DNA of 64,000 nt from Haloarcula vallismortis ATCC 29715 (GCF_000337775.1 NZ_AOLQ01000007.1:147028-211027); one strand, 5' to 3'. Counted from the first letter of the stretch, positions 26,173 to 35,263 are shown. The notes: generated from the sequence alone by a model not told the origin. Translations and numbers: made by a program.

Positions 26173-27203
26173 GGGTCGAACTCGGTCTGCTCCGGGCGAA
26201 GCGCAGTCTCGTCCGGGTCCTCGTGAGCACGGTTGTACGCCTGCCGATAGGCGTGAATCTTCTTGAGCAACAGCAGGCCGAAGATCGAGTCGTACACGAT
26301 AACGAATCCGAAGAACGCGACGAGGAAGTCGACGTTGTATATCGTGGCCGCGATGGCGGTGACCGGGCCGGCCAGCGTGTTGTAGACGGCGTGGATGAGC
26401 GAAGCAATGATCAGTCCCTTCAGGACGATGGGGCCAGAATCGTCCGGGTTGAATTTCGCCAGCCCGAGATAGTAGCCGGCGAACGCCGAGTAGATGACGT
26501 GGCCTGGCCCGGCGAGCGCTCTGACCGCAGTGATATCGCTGCTGGCGGCGAGTAACTCCACTGTCCCGCCGACCATTTCGGTGTTCTGAGTGATGTACAG
26601 CGCGTTCTCGATGGTCGCAAAGCCAAGGCCGGCGATAGCCCCGTACACCGCACCGTCGACGACGGCGTCGAAGCGGTTGTCGCGGAAGGCGTACAGGCGC
26701 ACCGCCAGCAACTTTACCGTCTCTTCGACGGGCCCGACGATGAGGAAGAAGAAGAACACCTGGCCGAGAAACGGTACCAGGCCGAACCCGGAGCCGATAG
26801 CCTGAATCGGTGCGCCAAGGAACCCATTGAGAATACCGGCAAAGCCGGCGAACAGCACGCCGAGGAGGAACGTTCCCACGAGCAGCGTCAGCGGTTCCTG
26901 CGTGGTCACGTCGGCGTAGTAGATGTACGCCGCGAGGCCGAGGGCCGGCACGGCCGAAAGGATAGCCATCCCGGCAAACAGGGGCTGGTCGCCAAGTGCG
27001 CCAAGGCTCCCGAACGCGACCTGCAGGAGGAGAATCGCGATCGCTGTAATAACGACTAGATACCGCAGCGTCCGTATTCCGATGTGGTAGAGCCAGTGGG
27101 CGAACCGGTCCAGCCTCGACCGGGGCTCCCAAGTCGATATCTCATAGAGGTCTGCCGACCCGTCCGCGTTTACCTCGACCGGGTCCTGCCGTCGCTTTCC
27201 CAT
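26169..27203 (-). CDS. PrsW family intramembrane protease
   Basis: This 344-residue protein has about eight transmembrane helices after a soluble N terminus of about 45 residues. Conserved PrsW features are EE160-161 within VEETVK, the IENA motif (E199), H235 and H271. Family members cut membrane-bound anti-sigma factors in bacteria; the archaeal substrate is unknown. It is convergent with riboflavin synthase, and the stop codons interlock as TTAA. A TATA-like ATATAAC (minus strand) lies about 40 bases upstream. Confidence 0.85.
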   Translation of the reverse strand: MGKRRQDPVEVNADGSADLYEISTWEPRSRLDRFAHWLYHIGIRTLRYLVVITAIAILLLQVAFGSLGALGDQPLFAGMAILSAVPALGLAAYIYYADVTTQEPLTLLVGTFLLGVLFAGFAGILNGFLGAPIQAIGSGFGLVPFLGQVFFFFLIVGPVEETVKLLAVRLYAFRDNRFDAVVDGAVYGAIAGLGFATIENALYITQNTEMVGGTVELLAASSDITAVRALAGPGHVIYSAFAGYYLGLAKFNPDDSGPIVLKGLIIASLIHAVYNTLAGPVTAIAATIYNVDFLVAFFGFVIVYDSIFGLLLLKKIHAYRQAYNRAHEDPDETALRPEQTEFDP

Positions 27204-27363
27204 GTGCCACGTCTACAGTCCGTCTCACCTAACCGTTTGGTTCGGTTATATCCGAGCGAGCACTGGGTGGCGGGGCGGCTGACACTGTGCTCAGTCAGGA
27301 CCGCCGGAACGGACACTTGCAGGAGACGAGAGGCTTTTCGCACGGGGCCACCAACAGAGAGAT

Positions 27364-27957
27364 ATGACGCTACGCGCGGGTGTACTCGCGGTTCAGGGCG
27401 ATGTCTCTGAACACGGGGACGCAATCGAGCGGGCAGCAGCGGCCCACGACCAGACCGCGGAGGTCGTCGAGATACGCGAGGCAGGGCTGGTCCCGGACTG
27501 CGATGTCCTGTTGTTACCGGGGGGAGAATCGACCACGATTTCGCGGCTTATCCACCGGGAAGACATCGCGGAAGAGATCGAGTCGCACGTCGAAGCCGGC
27601 AAGCCGGTGCTGGCGACGTGTGCCGGGCTCATCGTCAGCGCGACCGACGCACAGGACGACCGCGTCGATACGCTGAACATCATCGACGTTTCCGTCGAAC
27701 GCAACGCCTTCGGGCGACAGAAAGACAGCTTCGAAGCCCCGCTTGATGTTGACGGTCTCGAGGACTCGTTCCCGGCGGTGTTCATCCGGGCCCCGGTCAT
27801 CGACTACGTGGGCGATGACGTCGAAGTGCTGGCGACGTGGGACGACCGCCCGGTCGCGGTCCGTGATGGTCCCGTTGTCGGGACATCGTTCCATCCCGAG
27901 CTGACTGAAGACCCACGCATCCACGATCTGGCCTTTTTCGACTCCGTGGAGTCGTAG
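27364..27957 (+). CDS. pdxT: pyridoxal 5'-phosphate synthase glutaminase subunit PdxT
   Basis: This 197-residue class I glutaminase has LLLPGGESTTISRL, the nucleophile elbow ATCAGL (Cys86) and the His-Glu pair in FHPELTEDPRIH. It supplies ammonia to PdxS for PLP synthesis. The PdxS gene is not in the window. A 37-base gap separates it from hisE on the same strand, so the two may be co-transcribed, although their pathways differ. The usual G before T in the nucleophile motif is A here. Confidence 0.93.
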   Translation: MTLRAGVLAVQGDVSEHGDAIERAAAAHDQTAEVVEIREAGLVPDCDVLLLPGGESTTISRLIHREDIAEEIESHVEAGKPVLATCAGLIVSATDAQDDRVDTLNIIDVSVERNAFGRQKDSFEAPLDVDGLEDSFPAVFIRAPVIDYVGDDVEVLATWDDRPVAVRDGPVVGTSFHPELTEDPRIHDLAFFDSVES

Positions 27958-27993
27958 CGACGGCCTGAAGGCCCCGCTGGCCGAACGGCGGCT

Positions 27994-28290
27994 ATGAGCG
28001 ACGACACCGCCGACGTTATCGACGAACTGTTCGCTGTCATCGAGGACCGCAAGGCGAACCTTCCCGACGACTCCTATACGGCGTCGCTGTTCACCCACGA
28101 GAAGGGCGAAAACGCCGTGCTAGAGAAGCTCGGCGAAGAGACGACAGAGCTGATTCTGGCAGCCAAAGACGACGACCGCGAGGAGCTAGCCCACGAATCA
28201 GCCGACATCGTCTATCACCTGCTCGTCCTGCTGTCGATGAAGGAGATGGATGTCGACGATTTGCGGGCGGAACTGGCGAAACGACGGTAA
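27994..28290 (+). CDS. hisE: phosphoribosyl-ATP pyrophosphatase HisE
   Basis: This 98-residue helical protein of the MazG-like/HisE family contains SYTASLFTHEKGENAVLEKLGEE-type sequence, and the EETTE and ESADIVYH helices carry the metal-binding acidic residues. It hydrolyses phosphoribosyl-ATP to phosphoribosyl-AMP in histidine synthesis. The length is typical for stand-alone HisE. HisI is not in the window. Confidence 0.93.
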   Translation: MSDDTADVIDELFAVIEDRKANLPDDSYTASLFTHEKGENAVLEKLGEETTELILAAKDDDREELAHESADIVYHLLVLLSMKEMDVDDLRAELAKRR

Positions 28291-28350
28291 GTTCTCCTCG
28301 TCAGAGAGAGGCACGACAGATTGACACCGATACGGTGCATATCGACGCCC

Positions 28351-30288
28351 ATGGGCCATGTGGCGTCGGGCGTTACAGTCCTCTGTGTCGATGACGAACC
28401 ATCGTACGCCGATCTCATCGCGACACATCTCGAACGCAAGGACAAGGCGATCAGCGCCACCGGCGTCACAAGTGCTACAGACGGGCTGTCGTATCTGGAC
28501 GAACACGACGTGGACTGCATCGTCAGTGACTACAATATGCCGGGCACCGACGGGCTGGAGTTTCTGGAAGCAGTCCGCGCCAGAGATCCGGACATACCGT
28601 TCCTGCTGTTTACCAGTCAGGGGAGCGAAACGCTCGCAAGCGAGGCAGTCACCGCCGGTGTCACCGATTACATTCAAAAAACGCACGGGGCACAGCAGTA
28701 CGCCGTACTCGCACAGCGAATCCGAAACGCCGTCGAACGAGTCAGAGTGAAAGCAACAGCTGACGCCGCACAGAAACGGACAACGCGGATTCTCGATGCG
28801 ACGAGCGATGCGGTCCTCGTTAGCGTGGGTGACACTGTCGTGTATGCGAACCCGGCGGCGGTGGATTTGTTCGGCGCAGCCGACAGCGACGAACTCTGTG
28901 ACCGGCCACTGACCGACCTCGTTGAACCGACATCTGACGGTGGGACCGAAACCGTCGAACGCGTCGTCGAGAACGACCAGACGGCCGGTCAGGCCGGACG
29001 GATGATACGGACACTAGCCGGCAACAGTGTCCAGACCAGCATTACAGCGTGTGACGTGACGTGGGACGGCGAAGACGGCACAGTGTCGGTCATCAGCGAC
29101 CAAAGCGATACCGACGAGCGCGAGCACCGACTCGAAGCGCTACACGAGGCCACGCGGGAGTTGATGGCTGCCGAAGTCCGCAACAAGGTCGCCGGCATCG
29201 GGGTCAACGCGGCCGCGGAGATTATTGGACTCGACGCAAACGCTGTCCACCTCATCAACGACGATGGCCAGTTAGAGCCCGTCGCCGCGACCGCGTCAGC
29301 CCGGAAGCTGGTCGGTGATATCCCGACGTTCGAGCCGAGCGATAGCATCGCCTGGCGAGTGTACGAGAGCGGCGAGGCAACCGCAGTTCCCGACGTGCGG
29401 CTGGACGAAGACGTACAGAACCCCGAGACGCCGACACGCAGCGAGCTGTATCTGCCACTGGGGGGACACGGCATTCTCATCGCCGCGTCGACGACCGTCG
29501 ACGCCTTCAACGAGGCAGACATCGTCGCCGGGCGAATCCTCGCAGCGAACATGGAGGCCGCCCTCGCCGCCGTCGAGCGCGACAGGCAACTCCGTGACCG
29601 TGAGCAGGAGCTGTCGGCGCAAAACGACCGGCTGGAGCAGTTCGCCACGGTCGTCAGTCACGACCTTCGCAACCCCCTGAACGTCGCTATCGGCCGGCTG
29701 GATGCGCTGAAAAAAGAGTGTGACGACGACAACATCGCTGCGATAGAACAGGCACTCGACCGGATGCAGGCACTGATTGACGATCTCCTGTTGCTGGCTC
29801 GAACCGGCGACAGCATTACCGAGATGGAAACGGTGGCACTGGCAACGGCAGTCAGGGACTGCTGGGAAGTAGTCGATACCGGTGACGCGAGGCTTGTGGT
29901 CGACACCGACCGCAAGATACAGGCGGACATGACGCGGCTCAAACAGTTGTTGGAAAACCTGATCCGAAACGCCGTGGAACACAGCGTACCGGACGGTCAG
30001 GGACAGTCTGACGATGCCGACAGACACGATGTTTCAGCCGTGACAATAAGGGTCAGTGCAATTCCGAACGGGTTCGCCGTCTCGGACGATGGCCCGGGAA
30101 TCCCCGAAGCCGACCGGGAGACAGTGTTCGAGAGCGGCTACTCGACGACGACTGACGGCACCGGGTTCGGGCTCTCGATAGTCTCACAGATCGCTGCTGC
30201 TCACGGGTGGACAGTCACGCTCACCGAAAGTGACAGCGGCGGTACACGCTTCGAGTTTACTGGTATCGACGTGGTATCGGAACAATAG
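28351..30288 (+). CDS. hybrid sensor histidine kinase: REC-PAS-GAF-HisKA-HATPase
   Basis: This is a 645-residue soluble protein. The N-terminal receiver (about 8-125) has acidic pocket D14-D15 and phospho-acceptor D60 in VSDYNMP. A PAS domain (about 145-255), a GAF domain (about 270-415), the dimerisation/phosphotransfer helix with VVSHDLRNPLN, and a catalytic domain with LLENLIRNAVEHS, DDGPGIP and TGFGLSIVSQIAAAHGW follow. The receiver at the front suggests it takes part in a phosphorelay or is self-regulated. The ATG at 28351 is preferred; a TTG at 28321 would be upstream in frame. The partner is not evident. Confidence 0.9.
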   Translation: MGHVASGVTVLCVDDEPSYADLIATHLERKDKAISATGVTSATDGLSYLDEHDVDCIVSDYNMPGTDGLEFLEAVRARDPDIPFLLFTSQGSETLASEAVTAGVTDYIQKTHGAQQYAVLAQRIRNAVERVRVKATADAAQKRTTRILDATSDAVLVSVGDTVVYANPAAVDLFGAADSDELCDRPLTDLVEPTSDGGTETVERVVENDQTAGQAGRMIRTLAGNSVQTSITACDVTWDGEDGTVSVISDQSDTDEREHRLEALHEATRELMAAEVRNKVAGIGVNAAAEIIGLDANAVHLINDDGQLEPVAATASARKLVGDIPTFEPSDSIAWRVYESGEATAVPDVRLDEDVQNPETPTRSELYLPLGGHGILIAASTTVDAFNEADIVAGRILAANMEAALAAVERDRQLRDREQELSAQNDRLEQFATVVSHDLRNPLNVAIGRLDALKKECDDDNIAAIEQALDRMQALIDDLLLLARTGDSITEMETVALATAVRDCWEVVDTGDARLVVDTDRKIQADMTRLKQLLENLIRNAVEHSVPDGQGQSDDADRHDVSAVTIRVSAIPNGFAVSDDGPGIPEADRETVFESGYSTTTDGTGFGLSIVSQIAAAHGWTVTLTESDSGGTRFEFTGIDVVSEQ

Positions 30289-30293
30289 GGCGC

Positions 30294-30425
30294 TCAGTCG
30301 TCGGCTTCGTCGCGGGCTTCGCTCATGTGCTCCCAGATTTCGGTACAGCCACAGCCATCTTCAACGTCTGCGAGATGCGCCCGCTCCGGGTCGTCTGCCT
30401 TCGGCTTCGTCGTCATTTCCGTCAT
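30294..30425 (-). CDS. 43-residue CGC-motif small protein
   Basis: The minus strand encodes 43 residues beginning MTEMTTKPKADDPERAH and containing DGCGCTEIWEHMSEAR. The Cys-Gly-Cys pair followed by a His could bind metal as half of a site. It is acidic and lacks hydrophobic segments. A start at 30416 (MTTKPK) is also possible. A TATA-like CTTATC lies about 28 bases before 30425. It is convergent with the hybrid kinase. Confidence 0.5.
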   Translation of the reverse strand: MTEMTTKPKADDPERAHLADVEDGCGCTEIWEHMSEARDEADD

Positions 30426-30527
30426 GTAGTTACTGAGAGTTACCGGAGTTGATAAGGATTGCCTGCGACGCGGTGGCAGCCCGCCTGCGGCGCGTGGGGC
30501 TGCCGGGAGTCGCTACTCGTCGCGGTG

Positions 30528-30845
30528 TTACTCGTCGACGGGCGCAAACCGGTGGCGGACGACCTCGCTGTCGTCGTCCCACTCGAAGCTCCCGTGAACT
30601 TTCTTCATGCGTTCCTTGTACGCGTCGAGGTCTTCGGACCCCTCACGCTGGGCGTCCTCGTCGGTCATATCGCCAAGCGTCCGGTGGGTCACATCCGTCA
30701 CCTCGAACTCTGTGCCGTCGATTTCGAACGTGTCGCCCTCGTCAGCGTACTGGTGGCCGCGGTGCATCTGTGTGACCCGTCCCTCGGCAGCCATCTGCTG
30801 GACGTGGTCGTTGGGCAGAATCTCGCCGGCATCGATGTGTGCCAT
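30528..30845 (-). CDS. ASCH-domain-like protein
   Basis: This 105-residue protein begins MAHIDAGEILPNDHVQQM. Its compact beta-rich layout, with an early basic stretch EGRVTQMHRGHQYADEGDTF and the later DVTHRTLGDMTDEDAQREG, resembles ASCH (PUA-like RNA-binding) domains. Those are suggested to bind RNA in translation-related roles, so the assignment is by pattern, not alignment. It is divergent from the NOG1-type GTPase gene with 94 bases between starts, which may hold a shared promoter. Confidence 0.65.
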   Translation of the reverse strand: MAHIDAGEILPNDHVQQMAAEGRVTQMHRGHQYADEGDTFEIDGTEFEVTDVTHRTLGDMTDEDAQREGSEDLDAYKERMKKVHGSFEWDDDSEVVRHRFAPVDE

Positions 30846-30939
30846 ACCGGACCTGTGTCCGGGACAGGCAAAAACGTGACTCGTAACAGTTTGGGGCGCG
30901 ATTGAACGCGCTTTTACGCTCCGGCCGTCAACGAAACCT

Positions 30940-31935
30940 ATGAGCCATCCCTTCGAGGGTCTGCCGACGACGCCTACCGCCGAGGAGCTCGTGGACAAAG
31001 CCTTCTCGCGGGCGTCGCGCGCCGGCGGGGCCAAGGACGGGAACGAAGCCCAGCAGTCGATGCTGATGACGGCGTCGAACATCGCCTCCGACAACATGGA
31101 GAACGTGGTGACCGCGTGGCCGACGATTGATGACCTCGACCCCTTCTACGTCGAACTCGCCGACGCCGTCGTCGGCGAGGCCTACCCCGCGGACGACGAC
31201 CCCGGTATCGACGCGCTGAAACAGCACCTTTCGGAGATCTCGTGGGCCGCAGACAAGGTCGTCGAGATCCGCCAGGAGTACGAGAGCCGCGTCGCCCGCG
31301 GTGATATCGATACCGCCCGGAAGCTCCGAAAGCAGGCCTTCGCCCGTATCGCCGACGTCGTCGAGGAAGTCGAAGACGACCTCGCCGCTGTCTCGACCGC
31401 CCACAACGCCCTCAAAGACATTCCCGACATCCGCCCGGACGAACCGGCCATCGTCGTTGCCGGCTACCCGAACGTCGGCAAGTCGTCGTTCGTCAACCGT
31501 GTCACGCGTGCCGACAACGAGATCGCCTCGTACCCGTTCACGACGACCCAGATTCGGGTCGGGCACTTCGAGGACCAGCGTATCCGATACCAGCTCGTCG
31601 ACACGCCCGGCCTGCTCGACCGGCCGCCGGAAGACCGCAACGAAATCGAATCACAGGCCGTGAGCGCGCTCGAACACCTCGCCGACGCCGTGCTCGTGTT
31701 CGTCGACCCCAGCGGCGAGTGTGGTTACCCGCTGGCGGACCAGCTTGAACTGCGCAACGACATTGAAGCGCGTTTCGACGTGCCGGTGCTGACCATCGCC
31801 AACAAGAGCGACCTCTCGACGGACGTGGAGGCCGATCACTACATGAGCGTCACCGAGGACGACAACGTCGACGGCGTTCTGCAGGCCGCTATCGACGCGG
31901 TAGACTACGAGCTCGAACTGCCGTTTGACGAGTAG
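30940..31935 (+). CDS. NOG1-type GTP-binding protein (OBG/NOG family)
   Basis: This 331-residue GTPase has an N-terminal NOG1 helical domain (about 1-165) and a G domain: G1 GYPNVGKSS, G2 TTTQIRVG, G3 DTPGLLDRP and G4 NKSD. Eukaryotic NOG1 acts in 60S subunit assembly, so the archaeal protein probably helps large-subunit maturation. It is close to minimal, lacking the extended C-terminal tail. TATA-like GCTTTTAC is 22-30 bases upstream. Its 3' end is followed at once by tandem repeats. Confidence 0.9.
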   Translation: MSHPFEGLPTTPTAEELVDKAFSRASRAGGAKDGNEAQQSMLMTASNIASDNMENVVTAWPTIDDLDPFYVELADAVVGEAYPADDDPGIDALKQHLSEISWAADKVVEIRQEYESRVARGDIDTARKLRKQAFARIADVVEEVEDDLAAVSTAHNALKDIPDIRPDEPAIVVAGYPNVGKSSFVNRVTRADNEIASYPFTTTQIRVGHFEDQRIRYQLVDTPGLLDRPPEDRNEIESQAVSALEHLADAVLVFVDPSGECGYPLADQLELRNDIEARFDVPVLTIANKSDLSTDVEADHYMSVTEDDNVDGVLQAAIDAVDYELELPFDE

Positions 31936-31955
31936 CGAGGCATAGCGAGACGCCG

Positions 31956-32079
31956 ACCATCGGGAGGCGTCTCGAAACGCCGAGCGGGGAGCGACGCGAC
32001 CCGCGAGGACTGCGGTCACCATCGGGAGGCGTCTCGAAACGCCGAGCGGGGAGCGACGCGACCCGCGAGGACTGCGGTC
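31956..32079. repeat. tandem 62-bp repeat, two exact copies plus a degenerate third
   Basis: Copy one (31956-32017) and copy two (32018-32079) read identically, each beginning ACCATCGGGAGGCG and ending GAGGACTGCGGTC. A diverged third unit follows to about 32125 (ACCGGGCGATG then GAACGGGGAGCGGCGAG). The same block also resembles sequence just before copy one (GCGAGACGCCG). The repeat sits in the gap between two convergent genes and contains no gene. Confidence 0.85.
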
Positions 32080-32131
32080 GCTACCGGGCGATGTTTTGAG
32101 ACCGCGAACGGGGAGCGGCGAGAAAGAAGTC

Positions 32132-32845
32132 TCAGTCCAGCTCGTAAGTCACACTGACGGAGGCGTCGACAGTGACATCGCCGGGTTCGATGTTCGTCCG
32201 CCCGCCGGCATCGCCGGCGTAGGCGGCCGTCTCGTACGCGACGGGCCGGCCGCGGTCGCTAGTCTGGACCGTGACCGCGTCACCGACGGACCGCCCCTCG
32301 GTGGCGGCGACGACTTCGGCGTCTGTCCGGGCGTTGTCCATGGCGGTCGTCAAGGCTTCTTCGCGGGCGTTCTGTCGCGTCTCCTCACTCAGTGAGTAGC
32401 GAACGCCCTCGACGCGGTCCGCGCCGGCGTCGACTGCGGCATCAATGAGTGTCCCGGCAGTCGAAACGTTGCTCGTTTCGGCTTCGACGGTGTGGATCGC
32501 CACGTAGCCGACCTGTTCGCGCCCTTCCCTACTCTCCTCGTACTCAGGGCGTATCTGGAACCGCGAGGATGTCACGTCTGCGCCCTCGTCTTCCAGCGCC
32601 GACGTGATGGCGTCGGCGTCACCGCTGAGGTTGTTTCGCGCTGCTTCGGCGGTCTCACCGCGGCCCACCGCGGCGACGGTGACAGTTGCACGGTCGGGCG
32701 CGCGTTCGACGGTCGCGTCGGCGCTGACGCTCACAGTTGAATTCGACGACGGCGCGACGGTGCCGGTGTCCGCGAGTGCGAACCCGGCGCCGCCGACGAT
32801 GAGCAGTGCCAGCACGCCAGCGATTGCAAGTGGTCGTGATACCAT
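32132..32845 (-). CDS. SIMPL domain (DUF541) protein, membrane-anchored or secreted
   Basis: This 237-residue protein has an N-terminal hydrophobic segment (IAGVLALLIVGGAGFALA), which may be a signal peptide or a membrane anchor. The SIMPL/DUF541 domain follows, starting at VSVSADATVERAPDRATVTV, with the alternating beta strands typical of the family. Members form oligomers in the cell envelope and their exact role is unclear. It is downstream of the DUF389 gene, on the same strand but separated by a hairpin, and has its own TATA-like ATAAATAC (about 32868-32876). Confidence 0.82.
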   Translation of the reverse strand: MVSRPLAIAGVLALLIVGGAGFALADTGTVAPSSNSTVSVSADATVERAPDRATVTVAAVGRGETAEAARNNLSGDADAITSALEDEGADVTSSRFQIRPEYEESREGREQVGYVAIHTVEAETSNVSTAGTLIDAAVDAGADRVEGVRYSLSEETRQNAREEALTTAMDNARTDAEVVAATEGRSVGDAVTVQTSDRGRPVAYETAAYAGDAGGRTNIEPGDVTVDASVSVTYELD

Positions 32846-32883
32846 ACCGTCTCCGACACGCCCGACGGTATTTATGTCACCGA

Positions 32884-32907
32884 ACGCTCAAAGTCGCCTT
32901 TGAGCGT
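32884..32907 (-). terminator. perfect 10-bp hairpin after the DUF389 gene
   Basis: ACGCTCAAAG (32884-32893) and CTTTGAGCGT (32898-32907) form a perfect stem with a four-base loop. It overlaps the DUF389 stop codon and precedes the next gene's TATA box. No T-tract follows, so termination is inferred only from position. Confidence 0.45.
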
Positions 32908-34187
32908 CAACCATTCCGTTCGACGGTGACGTAATGAACTTCTGTCGCAACGTCCCGACCGGCCGCATCGTCGGCCACGGTGTCAAGCTGGTCGACAAGC
33001 AGTGGCTGCTCTGCGTCCGGCGGCAGACCGACAGTGACGACGACGCGGCGCGGCTGTTGGAAGATCGCGGTGTTCGTCGACTCGACTTGGACCGACAGGA
33101 CACTCGCTGGCGGGTCGACGCTTTCTTCAATACCCTCGCGGATATCCGATTCCGTCGTCGCTCGCTGGTATGAGTCCAGCGTCACGCCGCCCAGAAACGC
33201 CGACAGGACGAGTATCGAGACGACGAGGACGCCGATTCGTTTGACAGTTGCCGACCGTGCGTTGCTCTCCTGAAACCAGTGTTCGGGGCGATAGCCCTGA
33301 TACCAGAGGCCGACGAGCACAGCGAGGTTGATCGAAAGAACGTTCACCAGCAACAACACGGCGGATCCGAGACTGACGAGCGGTTGGCCCCAGGCGATGC
33401 CGATTCCGACCGTGGCCGCCGGTGGAATGAGCGCGACGGCGATCATGACGCCGACCAGTGCCGTCGAGACGCCGCTGGTGAGGCTGACGACACCCGCTGC
33501 GCCGGCTCCGAGTGCGACGACTAAAGAGAGGAAGTCAGGGGCGACCCGCTCGCGTATCTGGCCGACCGCAGTCACGTCAGCGAGCGGCGGGATGACGTTG
33601 GCATACCGGACGAGCAGGGCGAAGCCGGTGGCGCTCACGACGGCGAGTCCAAGCCCGATAGCCTGAAGTTTGACGCCGCGGACGAACATCTCCTGATCAT
33701 CGACGACAGTGCCGACGTTGGCGGTCATCGCCGGGCCGATGAGCGGTGCGATAACCATTGACCCGACGACGACGGCTGGGGAGTCGAGCAACAGCCCCGC
33801 GGTTGCGATAATCGCGCTGATAACGGTCATGAGCGCATAGTTCGACATCGAGGGGGCGAGGTCCTTCGCCTTCGAGGTGAGTTCCTCACGCGCGATACGG
33901 TCCTCGTCTTCTTCCTCGGCGTACGTCTCCTCTAGCTCGTCGAACTGGCTGGAGATGACAGTGTTCGCGTCCACGACGACGGTATAGCCGTCATCGTTGA
34001 TGCCGACATCCCGCAACTCTTCGAGGACTGGTTCGAGTGCGTTGGTCGGGACCGGAAAGGTGACCACAGCGGTGAACTCCCGCCCGCTCGTCTCGTCAGT
34101 GAGCACGTAATCGATGCCCTCCTCGGCCAACACGCCCAGGACGGCGTCGCGCTTCCCTGTCGGAATCAGTAGCTGTACCAACCGCAC
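32907..34187 (-). CDS. DUF389/TIGR00341 family membrane protein, GTG start
   Basis: This 426-residue protein has a cytoplasmic N-terminal alpha/beta region (about 1-120) and about eight transmembrane segments (about 125-335) rich in Gly and Ala, such as SPAVVVGSMVIAPLIGPAM, the family signature. A C-terminal soluble part (about 345-426) is next to it. DUF389 proteins are widespread and uncharacterised; transport has been proposed. The start is a GTG at 34187, encoding MRLVQLLIPTG, since no ATG lies near the first strand. It is divergent from the EngB gene. Confidence 0.85.
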   Translation of the reverse strand: MRLVQLLIPTGKRDAVLGVLAEEGIDYVLTDETSGREFTAVVTFPVPTNALEPVLEELRDVGINDDGYTVVVDANTVISSQFDELEETYAEEEDEDRIAREELTSKAKDLAPSMSNYALMTVISAIIATAGLLLDSPAVVVGSMVIAPLIGPAMTANVGTVVDDQEMFVRGVKLQAIGLGLAVVSATGFALLVRYANVIPPLADVTAVGQIRERVAPDFLSLVVALGAGAAGVVSLTSGVSTALVGVMIAVALIPPAATVGIGIAWGQPLVSLGSAVLLLVNVLSINLAVLVGLWYQGYRPEHWFQESNARSATVKRIGVLVVSILVLSAFLGGVTLDSYQRATTESDIREGIEESVDPPASVLSVQVESTNTAIFQQPRRVVVTVGLPPDAEQPLLVDQLDTVADDAAGRDVATEVHYVTVERNG

Positions 34188-34328
34188 GCCTCCGGGTGGG
34201 ACTCCCGAGGGTAAAAAAGCGGCTGGTCACCGGGTCTCAGGTGCAAGGCAGGAAAAACACGGTTGCCCCAGACCTGTCGATCCTCACAAAACGGACGCGC
34301 TTTTCCCCGCTGGCAGAGTACACGAGGT

Positions 34329-34946
34329 ATGTTCGAATCACGACCGGACCGGGACGCCGAGGTGGTACTCGTCGGCCGGTCAAACGTCGGGAAATCGACG
34401 TTGATGCGCGAGATAACGGGCCACACGTTCGACACGGGCCAACGGCCTGGCGTCACCCGCTCTCCCAACCACTTCGACTGGGCCAGCGCCGACTTCGTCA
34501 TCAGTGACCTGCCCGGCTTCGGGTACATGAAAGGCGTTCCTGCGGACGTCCGTGAGGAGATCAAGACCGACGTGGTCCAGTACGTCGAGCGCCACGCCGA
34601 GCATATTCTCCTCGGTATTCTCGTCGTAGACGGCAAGTCCGTCATCGACATCATCGACCGCCACTCCGGCCCCGACGAGATTCCACACGATGTAGAGATG
34701 TTTCACTTCCTCCGAGAGGTCGGTGTCGAACCGGTCGTCGCCGTCAACAAGATGGACAAAGTCGACGACAAGGATGAACGGCTGAACGAACTCTGTGACC
34801 GGCTCGGATTGCACCCGCCGTGGCAACAGTGGCAAGAGACTATCGCACCGATCACCGCGAAACGCGGCTCCATCGAACCGCTGAACGAGGCCGTCCGACA
34901 CCACCTTCACGAAGCCCAGCGTGACGATCTGTTCCAGTTCTTCTGA
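34329..34946 (+). CDS. engB: EngB-type GTP-binding protein
   Basis: This 205-residue TRAFAC GTPase has G1 [10 protein letters not shown] near the N terminus, G3 [10 protein letters not shown] and G4 NKMDKVD. In bacteria EngB (YihA) is needed for 50S subunit assembly, so a ribosome role is likely. The ATG at 34329 ([16 protein letters not shown]) was chosen because an earlier in-frame start would add an unrelated segment. It is one of two assembly-type GTPases in the window (the other is at 30940-31935). Confidence 0.9.
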   Translation: MFESRPDRDAEVVLVGRSNVGKSTLMREITGHTFDTGQRPGVTRSPNHFDWASADFVISDLPGFGYMKGVPADVREEIKTDVVQYVERHAEHILLGILVVDGKSVIDIIDRHSGPDEIPHDVEMFHFLREVGVEPVVAVNKMDKVDDKDERLNELCDRLGLHPPWQQWQETIAPITAKRGSIEPLNEAVRHHLHEAQRDDLFQFF

Positions 34947-34997
34947 ACAGCGCACCTGCTCGGACCGCTCCCTAACCGAAACTATGAGTAATACTCC

Positions 34998-35056
34998 AGT
35001 AGTTTCGACTGCCCTCTCGAGACGGGTTCTCCCTTCGGGCGCCTCATCAAACTACT
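34998..35056. repeat. hairpin-rich element flanked by AGTAGTTT inverted repeats
   Basis: AGTAGTTT (34998-35005) and AAACTACT (35049-35056) are perfect inverted ends of a 59-base segment. Inside it two short stems can form around CCCTTCGGG and the CTCGAG palindrome. It may be a remnant of a small mobile element or a structured transcript end of EngB. The 34947-35156 gap is otherwise empty. Confidence 0.45.
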
Positions 35057-35156
35057 ACCGGTAAAGCTACCGCTGACAGAGCAGAGACATGATCCGAACG
35101 GGTGGTATGTATAAAACAGCGACGCGTTTGCAAGCACTGAATGCACAGAGCGCGTA

Positions 35157-35228
35157 TGGACTCGCCGGGATTTGAACCCGGGGCCTCTTCCTTGCGAAGG
35201 AAGCGATCTGCCACTGATCTACGAGCCC
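35157..35228 (-). tRNA. tRNA-Ala, anticodon CGC
   Basis: The minus strand folds into a complete 72-base cloverleaf. The acceptor stem is GGGCTCG with CGAGTCC and discriminator A, including the G3-U70 wobble that identifies alanine tRNAs. The anticodon stem is CTTCC/GGAAG with loop TTCGCAA, giving anticodon CGC (codon GCG). The T-arm contains GGTTCAAATCC. No intron is present and CCA is not encoded. A TATA box TTATAAAAA (35255-35263) lies upstream. Confidence 0.95.
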
Positions 35229-35254
35229 GCGTGGTCTGCCACTCGAACGCGGAG

Positions 35255-35263
35255 TTATAAAAA
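35255..35263 (-). promoter_or_regulatory. TATA box of the tRNA-Ala gene
   Basis: The plus strand reads TTATAAAAA, 27-35 bases upstream of the tRNA 5' end on the minus strand. Confidence 0.6.

Noticed and set aside
31936..32131. Tandem repeats considered as a CRISPR array
   Set aside because: Only two exact copies with no unique spacers between them; the repeats abut directly.
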